Shown: piece after piece, positions 45,201 through 57,200 of the stretch
Layout of the letters: each line of letters begins with the position of its first letter
How positions within the stretch are numbered: the first letter of the stretch is position 1
Source: Nereocystis luetkeana
Lineage: Eukaryota > Sar > Phaeophyceae > Laminariales > Laminariaceae
Assembly: GCA_031213475.1 (NCBI GenBank)
Contig: JARUPZ010000011.1
Location: 2,046,001-2,110,000, forward strand
Length of the DNA stretch: 64,000 nt
Direction of reading: 5' to 3'
Made by a program: the position numbers and the translations under genes
Notes under the pieces: model-generated
What the model saw: only the letters and a program-made list of their open reading frames with translations
Told to the model about the DNA's origin: nothing
Database searches by the model: none

Positions 45201-48200
45201 GAGGTGGGAGAGCCGGAGTCAGGGGAACCCGCACCCCGCCGATCCGCTGAGGTCGACGATGCCGGGAGACCGTACCTGGGCGGGGAAAAGTGGCAGAAAA
45301 TGGGGGGCACCGACGGCAATCAGCCCGGGCTGTTGGACCGGGTGTTCACGGGGTTGTACGGGGACCTCCCCGTGGAAGACCGCCTCCGCGTCGCGTGGCT
45401 CGCGGGAACCTTGTTCTTTATTATTGGAGGGTGAGAAGCGCGAATGGGTTGTGTAACGATCGATCGATCCCAGGGCCGTTGCCGGCCGTGACCGGCATGG
45501 TTTATGTATACCTGGTATATATTGCCCTTGGTTCGTACTTGCTGATTCCGAAAGTATCGAGCGCGTCTTAAAAAGGCCAAACAATATCGTATTTTTTTGT
45601 GCCCGTTTAAATTTCAAAACTCTTTGCATTGCAGTTCTCTCCCCCAAATTTCGGTTTGTTTTTTTTTTCAAGAAAAAGAGGAGAAAAAGTGGAAAATCAA
45701 GACGTTAAATGCCGCTCGTCATTTTTTCCCATTTTTTCCCCACTTTGTTACATTCCGGAGATTTCCCATTATACATACACCAATGTAATGCTTCCTAATT
45801 CCGAAGGTATCGAAACACCTCTTAACTCCTTCAGAACTGAAGTCCCGTTTCGGGGATAAACCACTTTTTTTAATTTCCGCCTAAATTTCCTGCTTTTTGT
45901 TTGTTTTTTTCCCATAAAAATAGAGGAAAAAAAGCGGGAAATCAAGACGTCAAATACAGCTCCCCATTTTTTTGCCATTTTGTTGTATTCCGGAGGTTTC
46001 CCGTTTTCATGGCAACTTTTACTAGAAAACTAAAGAAAGGAAAAAACAGGAAGTCAAATAAAGGTTGTATAATAATACCAGGTGTATCCCTTTTGCCCAC
46101 GGCAAGATTTTCCAACTCTAATCCCAACTATTCTCGAAGGTGTAACTGGAAGGTGTAACTGATCTCAAAATATGTTTTTCCTAACATTCCCCCACGCAGG
46201 TACTGGCTACTGCGATCTTTGAAAGATCCCATTGTGGGGACTATTCTGGGCGTCAAGTACATCCCCAAGTGCAAGATGGCCTCTCTAGCTGTCGTCTTTT
46301 GTCTGGTATGTCCGGGTCTTCCTGTAAACATCAGTAGCTTTGCCATGTTGCGCTCGGGTGCTGGCTGCACCCAAGTGCAAGATGGCCTCTCTAGCCGACG
46401 TAGTTTGCCCGGTTCGCCCGGGTTTTCCTGTGAACATTATCACGGGGGACCATAGTTAATAGGACCTATGGTATACATGAAAACCTATATATTTAACCAT
46501 TTTTACTAACAATATTTGGTCCTATTAACTATGGTCCCCCGTAATAGTGGTTTTGCCGTGTTGCGCTCGGCTCCTGGCTGCACCGCGCCCCTATCAGCCC
46601 TCCCGCGTGACAAAATAGGTAAGACAATATTGCTGTCGCTAGGAACTCGTGCAGCAGGATTACCAAGTGGTGATATAGTTAATTAAGCTGCCGCTACGCG
46701 CAGCGGGATATTTGTAACTCGTCAAGTTGTGTGCGTTGGTGTACACGGCGTAGGGCGGACGCTTCAGGCAATGCCATAAATGGAAAGGGGTACGAGTACG
46801 AACAGCTGTGCCTCTTTCTGGCGCCGTCACAAGCAGCGACAATTAATAACTCGTGTTCACCAGCTTCTTGGGGCCTCGAGTCCTTGTTACGGTCTGACCC
46901 GTGCTACCGTAATAGAGGCAGCATTTTCTGCCCTTTAAAGCAAAATCTCTCACCGACTGACTGACTGACTGGCGGGGCTCCTTAACTCTCTTAGCACCGC
47001 ACTCCCAGATGTGGGGACAATTCACTCAAATTATAAGTAGTTTGTCCCCGAAACGGGACTGCGGTCCTAAGAGAGTTAAGGGCAGTGACGGTACTGACAA
47101 CGTTACCCAATACGGCATACGCTATCGTCGGAATGCCATCCATCTCCTGCAAATGATGAGGGAGGCCTTGTTCGTTGTATACCTATTAATAGACATTTTG
47201 TAACGGCGCACTTGAATGGCCCGGGCTGATGTGACAGGTGTTTTTGTACAACAAGCTGGTGGACCTCTTCCCGAAGCACCAGCTTTTCTACCTCATCGGC
47301 GGGTTCTACTTCGTCGTGTTTTCTGCCATCGCAATCGCCCTGGCCGATCCGGTGATTGGAGTGGCCAACGGCAACTCCAGCCCAACACGCGTTATCGGTG
47401 AGAATTGCAGAGCAGTGCGTGACTTCTCTCCATGGCTGCCGTGGTGGCTGGGGTGGTGGTAGCGGTGGGGTGTGCCACTTTTTTGTTTCAAGACCGTGAG
47501 CGAGTCCGCGTTACCGCGTTTTTGCAAGTGGGAATGAAGATGCTGATGTAGAGAGTTGGCGAGTGCACTTAACCCTCTTAGGGCCGCGGTCCCGTTGTGG
47601 GGACAAACTACTTAGAATGTGGCTCGTTTGTCCCCAACAACGGGACTCCGGCTCTAAAGAGGTTGAGTCACTCTGGCCGGAAATGTAAGGACCGTTGGAG
47701 CATGAAATTGAAGACCAAACGGTCGTTATATTTAAGTCCATAGTGGTGAGAGGTTGGGAAGTGAAATACTGTTTTACACCTCGGGCAGATCATGATCTGC
47801 ATGCAGTACATCATTTAAGTTAGTTCTTCAGCTGCCGTTGCGAGAGGTTGTGCAGGATCTGCAGATTAATATTTAAATAGTACAGATTGGAACCAAGGAC
47901 GCATGTGCTGTTATTAATAGTAGAAAATCATGCGCATTTGCACGGGTCCCATCCGGCAGCATGAGCTAAAATTACGCAAACCCACGACTAGGACTGGCCT
48001 TGAGAATATCTAGATCATGAAGTGGGAATGATCTGTAGATGATCTGTAGATGATCTGTCTGTCCGAGGCGTAAAAGTGTTGCATGTGTGTCCAATCAATC
48101 CCCTTTTTAGTGGATGATATTTTGCGGTGACGCTGACTGCGTTGTATAGGCAACAGCAGCACGGATGTACGATACGATACGACACGACACCCAGCATATT

Positions 48201-51200
48201 CCTTCCTTTATTTTTGTCTGCACTGCTGCTACTGTTGTTTTTTTATGTACCGGTATTATCTGTGTTCTGCTTATTTTCAGGGTGGATATCCTACTGCGCC
48301 ATCGAGTCGTTCGGCAGCATCTGCGTGTCTCTTTTTTGGGCCTTCGTGAACTCCTCCGTCAACGTGGAGACCGCCAAATCCGCCTACGGCCTGATCATCG
48401 CGGGGGCTAACTTGGGATCAATAATGGGGCCCACGCTTGCGGTGACGAAGGTAGGTTGGGTTGGCTGGGTCCCGTTTTCAACCCCCGGTGCTGGCCTTGA
48501 GTGCAAAAGGCGCCACGAGGAGACCGTGTCTTAACCCCTTTAAAACCGCTGTCCCGTTTTGGGGACAAACTACTTGAAATTTGACTGGTTTGTCCTCACA
48601 ACGGGACTGCGGTTCTAAAACCCTGACTTTGTTCGTAGCCTCATGCCGATTCGCCGAGACTGCAGGGCAGTCTATGGATGAATGGTTTTAGAGTCGTGTA
48701 TGTTTGTTGCCCCGACAGGGTGAGACAGTGGCAGTTACAGAGAGTGCCCGCATGAACGACCGCACACAAGCGCAGAAGTCAAGCTTCGAACAGCCCGAAC
48801 AGCCCAGGATAGGTCAATACCCCGAACCGACACCTGTCTGCCTGAGCCGAAGAGTCCAGACTGACCGCTCCCCTGCCCCCTGCTCAAAAGTATGTTGCCA
48901 TAACGACAGCTGATTTTTTTTTTTTCTTTCTTGTTTTCATTTCGGAGAACGCAATTTGACCCCTTGCCTGGCCGCCCCTACACTGAAAGTCGTATGTCAA
49001 TGGCAAAACAGGTCTTGACGCGTACGAAAAGACCGGTTTCCGTGGTTCATTGTGTTGTCGCCCCCCCTCTCCTCCTCTACATACTTATGATACTTACTCA
49101 TTCACGCCCAAGCACCAGCAGCAGCAGGCAAGTGTTGCATTTTATTTCGTGTGCAGAGTAAACCCTTGCGTTGTGGGACAGGCGAGTGCGATCTTGCCAA
49201 CCCTTTGCTCGTGGTGTGATGACCGTTTACTGCACCAAATCATTAGTGAGCATTTTTTTTTTCTTTTTCACGTGGCAGTGTCGTCACAGCGCTGGTGTCG
49301 TCAGGTCGTACGGGTCAATCTGGACGTTACACTTGCTGTCCCCTGTCCCCTTACCTCAGCCGCCAGCCTGGCCTGTTTCGTCTGGCGGATACTGCTGTAT
49401 TCGTCTATTTTTGTTTCGGCCTTTTGTATCCAGTACAATGACATGAAGTTGCGTTGTCTACGCTCCTGTTGCTGCATTCCAATGTGCAACCAGTAGTATA
49501 TCTTGTGTTGTGGCTTAGTGACCACGGAGCTTGTATCTTTCTATTGATAGGATGAAAAAATGGCGCGGACCCTGGGTGCGCTGGATGAATATCGACGGGT
49601 GGAAATAACGGTTGGGTAACGTGAAACAACACACACACCTGATCGTGAAAGTTTTGTCTGTTTTCGAACATATCTCTTCGTACCCGCAGTTTTGTTGTTT
49701 TATTAGCGAGTTGAAACGCCAAGAACAAGGGTGACACGAGGGCAAGGTTACAAAAGTATAGTGCGTGACAGCCCTTAAGGCGATGGTCGTCAGGACGGAT
49801 GTTTGGCTCGATTTCTGCACGGAACCTGGAAGAATCAATATAAAAAACTTGTTAAAAATTGTGGAGGGGGTACCCTGGCCCACTTGACCCTTTGAGGGCA
49901 CTGCAGCCCGTTTTGGGGGGCAAATTACTCAAATTCTAAGCAGTCTCGCTTTGGGGGCAAATTACTTGAAATTTGACTGGTATGTACCCAAAACGGGACT
50001 GCAGTGCCGTAAAGAGGTTGAAAATTAAGAATGAGAAATTTATCCGGCCTGGCCCATAACGAGGCGTGTCATACGTGGGATCGAATACTACTGCCCTTAG
50101 TATTAATAGTGGAAGTGCTTGAGGACGTTATATACCAAAGTAGAGTATGCAGCATATCACTCTGTCCGAAAATATAGGGACGGTTCAATGGTAAACATGA
50201 ATATCAACGGCTCCTTACATTTCCGGACAGAGTGGTCTGCGCGTATATAAATTGACTTGGTGTATTCACTGTGTGGACCACTACCCCACCTGGCGGGTAG
50301 CGCGAAGCCGGGTGTGAATAACACCGCTTGCGCAAACCCCTGCCAAACGACACCCTGTTTAGTTTACAGCAGTTTAGTTTTTATTTCGATCCCATTTATT
50401 AATAATAGTATCTTCGCCATTATTTTTCTCCCCCCCTCACTATTGCTAGTTGTAAGTCAGACCCGGGGTCACATATGTAGCACCCCTCTCCCACTACAGT
50501 GCACGCCTTGCAATTTTTCTTCGCGAGAAGACTTGAGCCCTTTCTCCCCCCGCGTCCTCGCGTCTTATGGTGCTACACAATTGCTTGAGGCTGAAACGAA
50601 TGAATGTATAAAAAAAGCGTTCTTAGGACTCGTAGGGTGTACAAGGTATATATGTATATACTCTGGGGCTAGTTACCCAGGTACAGTATAGGCCCGCCAA
50701 CAACAAACGCCCACGTCCTGCTGCAATACAGTATTGGCCCTTGTATAGTGCCGCGTGAGTATATTGTGCCTGCTGCCTGTAAAATCGCTTACCCTGGTAG
50801 CACAGATAAGATGAACCACTGCTGTGGTAGTGTACGGAGTAGTGCCCGTAGCCGCTACATATAGTGCCAGTATTGTTGGCTGGCGCATATGCCGGCACTA
50901 TGGAGGGAGGGGCCATCACTGTATGAGCAAAAGCCTTACAACCTTGTTGTGACAACATTCTTGAAAAGACCTTGAACATTGCTACTATATAGGATATAGT
51001 GTTGCGCTCGCCGAAGAGCGCGATTTCTTAATCCAATGCCTGGTAGTTTGCTCATGCCCCCCCCCCCACCCCCTCCCAAATTATCATCATGGTTTTAACA
51101 TTATCAGATTGTTTGTAGTTCGTACGCCTATGCTGTGCACCCCCCGAGTGTATAACCGACAAAGCATCCCCTCGCGAAATGCGCATGCCGCATATGCTCT

Positions 51201-54200
51201 GTGTGGGTTACCACCCCATCGCAAAAAGTCTGGCACGAGTACCGCCGCGTGCGCCAGCCGTAGGAGTCGCTCTTCTGATGACGCTGTCCGATGATGCAAT
51301 AACAGGCGGGCTGGGGCATCCCTCCACTGTACGGGATGGGTGCTTTGTGCATGGGCCTGATGGTGATCATGGTCTGGGGCTACGTGAGGAAGTTCGGGGT
51401 GGATCCTTCGCTGATGAAGGCGGGCAGCAAGAAAAAGGTAAGAAGGGGAAAGGCTTGCTCACGCCCCCAGCTGTACAGCATCAGCAGCAGCAGCAGCAGT
51501 GGGTGGGCAGTGGGTCGTGGCGCCGTGCGAATGGGGAAGTGCTCGCGCCCGCAGCGTGTATGGGGCAGCAGTAGGTGGGCAATAGGTCGTGGCACCGTGC
51601 GGCACGAGAAAGTGCTCGCGCCTACAGCGTAGGACAGCAGTAGGGCATGGCACCACCGTGCGAGTGGGAAAGCATTTTTCACGCCCAAAGCCTACAGCGG
51701 CAGTGGGTGGGCAGTCGGTTCTGACACCATGCCGCCTGTGCAGCTTTGGTGTACTGTATGTACCAGGTGCGTCACGGTAGTGTGAGTGGACTGGGTCGAG
51801 TCCAAACTAGAAAGCCTTTCGCGGGAAAAGTCAGCGTTTAACTTGATGCCTGGTACCAGGTATACCGTGCACATAGGTCGGGACGATCGTTGACGTGGAG
51901 GCGAAGGAACACGGCTGGGATTGAGATCGCCCGGACGAGAAGCATACGCATTGCACCAAATCTGCACTGCTGTAAATAAATAACGCACCCCATACCTTCG
52001 GACATCCTCCTCCTCAACAAACAAGAAACTTAGAGGCGTTAGAGGGACAATAATGCCGAAAGAAGGTTGCGGTTGCAGCATATCGCCCACACGAACCAAG
52101 CAGCCCAAGCTGCTGGGGTTCGAAGTGGTGTGTCCAGAGTGTACCCTCGTGTCACGCTATTATTACGGGGAACCATAGTTAATAGGACCTATGGTGTACA
52201 TAAAAACCTAAATATTTAACCATCTTCACTGACAAAATCTGGTCCTATTTACTATGGTCCCCCGTAATAAAAGGGTGGTAAGATAACACATACGCAAACG
52301 CTGGGACGGACGAACTTCCGAGGCGAGTTGCTTTGAAGTCAAGAGGACCAAACAGAACGAAGAGGGTGGCTTTGGGAAGATTTTGACGAGATATCTTCCC
52401 ATAGACGCATCGCTTGGCGTGTTGCGGCGTCGCTCTTGTGGAGAACGTCAGCTCTGAAAGTCGTCCGGGGGGATGTGTTCTCTCACCACCCTAGGATGAT
52501 ACCAGGTAGTGTCATACGGTGTGCACAGTAGAAGGAGGTGTACGATGTAAAGATGATGGGCGCGCAGCATGGTGGTACCGTAACGATCCCTCCCTCCATG
52601 GTACCGGTATCATCTGCGCCAGGAAACAACACGGACACTGTAGCGGCAACCGGCACTATTTGCTCCGCACACTGCCGCACTGGTTAGTCCCATCTGTGCC
52701 AAGTGCCAAGCAACCCAACAGGCACTACAGCGGAGCGGGCAGGCGTTACTTTTCGACCGACACCATAGAGGGACCACTACTCTAGTCGTACTGATGCACG
52801 CTCTTCCTAGAAGGTTCTGTTATTATTAGGAGATTCTAGAAGTTGGCCAAGACCGCGCTGATCGCTTTCTATGTCGCCATGTCGGTAGGCCTGGCCTAGG
52901 GGGTGAGGCTTAGAATGGGTAGTCTCGTGCCATATTACGAGAATGGACCACGTAGTATTGTCGTGGTTTTCGGTGGTGTTTGTTTTCTTCGTCAGCGACA
53001 ACCCTTGTGTCGATTTTGGAGACGAGGATTTTTAAAAAGGTGTTTTGCTGCGTTATCAGCCGCCTTTTTCAAAGCGTCAACCGCCTATTAATACCAGGTA
53101 TTCGGTAGCGTCAACGGCTTATTCGGTAGCACGAGCGCGCACCAATACAAGTATCGGGCGTTTCTCGCCCCGTGTCGTACACCTGCTTGCCTTACGCACT
53201 TATTGTAACTCGGTTACCGCAGCGGTACATACTGTACATCACCCCCCGACCAAGCAATAGCCGATGCTGTAAACGTCATGCTTTATGTTTTCACTCTCCT
53301 AAGTTCGGCACGGTTTCGGTCCTATTTTGCTCGTTTCTGTTCATCGCCTGTCCTGTCCTGCTCTGCCCTGTCTGTCCTGTCTGTCCTGTCCTATCCTGTT
53401 CTGTGCCCTTTTGCCATCTGGTGATATGTTCGTGTACGTGCGCGTTGTCTGGCGCCTAATTTGTTTTGTCCTTGATCTTGTCGGGGTGCCTCTTATTATT
53501 CTGAAAGGGAGCCGGTGTGCTCGAGGGCTTCCAGCTCTTCATGAAGTACGACTACATCAAGGGCATCTTCGCGATGTCTTGCCTGTTCATGGTGGAAGTT
53601 ACCATCCTCGACTACACCATGAAGGTGATAGCACCATTTCCCATCCGTTGGGTCTGCATTCACCACAGCAGCTCCCGCAGTACTCATTGCTAACAGGAAG
53701 AAGAATATAGCATTGGGGGGCTTGCACGATACCGTCACGCGGCAGTTGTGTTTATCTTCCTTCCTCTCTCCCTCTCTGACCAACGTGGTGGTCGCTGTTG
53801 TTGCTGTTTGCCGCTTGTTTTTGTTTACAGCCGGGAATGCTATAACAGGCAGTACGAGTACAGCAGTATTTATTGAGGGATGATACAGTCAGTAACTCAG
53901 TAGCAGGTCTCGTTAGTACTCACCGATTTGTTCGGCCCTTTGTTTCCTGTCTCTTGTCTTTTGTCTCTCGCCTTGCCCTTCCTCCCTTCTTGCGTCTTAT
54001 CTTGTCTTGCCCTGCGCTGCATCTCGGCTTACGTGTCGGATGATCCGTTGGCTTGTCTTTCGTGTTAGTGTGTCATGTCTTGCCTCTCATCCCTTCTCTC
54101 GTCTTGTCTCGCCTCTTGTGTCTTGTCTTGTCTTGTCTTGTCTTGTCCCTCGGTGTTTCCTCTCGTATCGCCTCTCGCACCGTTTTTCTCTCGTGCCTGT

Positions 54201-57200
54201 CTCTCGTCTTGGCCCGCCTATCTTTTGCTGTTGTCCCATCTCTCGTGTTGCCTCTCGCAAATCCTGTCGTGTCGTGTTGTGTTGTGTTGTCGTCAAGAGC
54301 AGAAGCTGGCGTTTGAAGAATTCGCCGCTCTTCACCCTGAAGATAATGTGGCAGCTTCGAGCGCCTTTGTTGCCTTCACAGGCCTCTTTGGACAGGTAGG
54401 CACATACACACATACATTGCATACACATGCATACACATACCAATGCAATACGTGTACCTCGTAGTTCACACAAACTCCTCAAAACAGCTTCATCCCGAGT
54501 GCTCTCCCAGGATAAAGGGTTAGGCTCTAGAGTCGAGAATGTTGAAGACCACAATGTCGAATCCAGGGAAAAAATGGGGAAGCGAGAATGTCTCAAAACA
54601 AGCAGAAAACGCACGCACTCACCTTACATTTTTTTCTACCCGTACAATCAGTTATCAACAGGATGCAGCTCCAGACAATCCCGCGGAATATTCTCCATCT
54701 CAATGTGCAACATGTCAAACGTATTAATTCTCCATCTCTACACGGACATGTCGGTGGTGGAGGGCACTGGTTTTCCGCAGTTCGATGCTGGGACTTGTTC
54801 AGCCTATGGCTGCGCTTAATGGCATACGAAGTACAAAGTAAAACACACCAGGTATTTACCTGGTACACTTTTTGTCGAAGCTAACGCGCGTGAGAGAAAT
54901 CGGGATGGAGATTTTATTGAGGAATTTGTGTGCGACTATAAATTTGAACCGTCTTTTCGATGTAGGGCTAACTCTTGAAAGCTAGTCTTGAAAGCACTAT
55001 GGTCTCAAAAACACCATTACGGTGGTCTTGAAAGCGCTGCGAGCTATACAAGTATGAACTTTTTGTCGAAGCTAACGCGCGTGAGAGAAATCGGGATGGA
55101 GATTTTATTGAGGAGTTTGCGTGCAACTATGATTTCAACCGTGTTGCCGATGTAGGGCCAACTCTTAATATTAGTAGCTATTCTTGAAAGCCATACTAAT
55201 AGTGGCATGAAAAAACATTACAGTAGTGGTGAAAACACTACGAGCTGGCTCCAGCAAGAAGCACAGCGTTTCACATTTGGGCGATGCAATGTATAGAGTA
55301 CGTGAAACTATATATATAACATATATGTGCTTGATGTTGAACATATCTACAGTATGGACAAGGGGGGCACAGGAGTGAAGATATTTTCGGCGTGCGAGTT
55401 GTATTTCGAGAGATATGGACATTATTGGGCATTCTAGCAATGCTTGACGTTCTTTGTAATTCTTGGGGAGGCGCTATTTCATACCAGCACCTGGTAGGGA
55501 ATACCTGACTATATAGTAAAACCAGTATAATTTGTATTCAAGCCATGTATCGGTCAACACGGCGAGTAATTCGACGCTAAACGTCTCGACATGATCGCAT
55601 AGACATGGGGAAGACGTCCATGTCACTTTTTTTCGTATCTGCCAGCTTACAAGGCTGTGATAAGAAACGCCTGCCAAAGTACCGTAAAAAGCACGTGTTG
55701 TTGCTCTATACACGTGACGAAACCTGGTCATGTTGATGCTTTGCCACGCCGGTTATGTCATTATCCTGTCATGTCAGTCGTGATCGTCAACATGAGGATA
55801 TTTCGACCGTTTGTGGCAATCAAAGCGTTCCTTACATTTGCGACGACCAGCCTGGTGTGTGGGTGTTTTTGGCTTTGTGTTTTTCTTTCTGCGTGTCTCA
55901 CCGACCTGTGTTTCGTCTGTGTCTGTGTTCGTGGTTTTTGCTTTTTCTTGTTTCTGATGTATCAGGTGACGAACACGATCTCCTTCGGGTTCTCCCTCCT
56001 AGGCACGTCGATGGTCATCCGCCGCCTAGGCCTCAAGACAACGCTCCTTGCCTTCCCCTGCATGTGTCTGGGCGTCGTCATCATGGTGATGACGTTCCCG
56101 AGGCTGTACGTGAGTTGACTCCTTGTCTTGAGGCACTGGCAACAGACTAAGCCGCTGTCGCAAGCAAACGTGAATAGGTTTCGACTAACGCTGCGTCGTC
56201 GTTGGCCGTTAGGGCTTGCTCTGCTTCGATTTTGTGACTGCATCGATTTTCCTTTTGCTCTTCGTTGTACTCTTCGTTTTTCGTTTCATTTTTTTCGGCT
56301 CCGATTTTATAAAATCATTCCAAGCGCGTCAGCTGTCAGTTCTCGACCTTTTTTATTTATTTATTTTTCGTTCCATGTTTCGCTTCGGCCTTGTTTCCCT
56401 CGGTAGTCTACGGCAATTTTTATCGCCGAACGTACTATTCGGCATGACCCCATCCCTCCTGTCCGACCCCAACTGTGGTACTGTCGCTTCCTGCTTTCCT
56501 GTGCTGTCAAGTCGATCGCGGCGGAAGTGGTATTACGGGGAACCATAGTAAATAGGACCTACGGTGAACACAAAAACCTACATACTTCCCTATTTTTACT
56601 AACAATACTTGGTCCCGTTTACTATGGTCCCCCGCAATAGTGTCTCGCTTTCTCTATGGAACGCGGAGGCTTTCTCTAACCCCGGGGACACTTTTTGCGT
56701 CCACTCATTTTGGTTCCAAGATTGTAAAATCCGACATGTAGCCCCCCACCCACCCCTCGCCCTCCTACCCCGACTCTGGGAACTACTGTTGACTGCCTCT
56801 CGGACGAAGGTGGTGTTTTTGGCGTTAATTTTGCTGAAGGGCTTCTCGTACAGCCTTAACAACCCCTGCAAGGAGATTCTGTACCAGCCGACCAATTCCG
56901 CTGTAAAGTTTAAGAGTAAGGTGAGACCTCAAGGCTAACTTTTATGGATGTCACAATTTTCGTATTTTTTTAATCAAGTTTAGGTAGTTGCGTTTTTTGT
57001 TTCCTTTTTTTGTTTTCTTCTTGTTTTCTTGACTTTGTTGCGTTTCTTGTTCGTTTTTTTTTCGTTGTTCCTGTTCTGGGATTGTACCCGTACAGTAGCA
57101 GTACCGACGTGAGCATGTTTTGTATCTTTATCGTCATTGGCAAGCCTAAACCTGAGGTACTACCATGTACAATATTGTTACGGCAAGACCTACTGTGAAA

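Noticed and set aside
44758..45234. A 158-codon minus frame over the NTT start
   Set aside because: Antisense of the triplicated segment and exon 1. The plus-strand exon is supported by splice sites and homology.
45431..45438. Reading exon 1 through into intron 1
   Set aside because: The frame meets a TGA within a few bases of the GTGAGA donor, and the conserved [11 protein letters not shown] motif is restored only by splicing to 46200.
54298..54299. Acceptor two bases earlier for NTT exon 7 (AAG at 54295-54297)
   Set aside because: It puts the exon out of frame. The AG at 54298-54299 keeps the frame and gives [11 protein letters not shown], matching the W-K-x-K-L pattern of the family.
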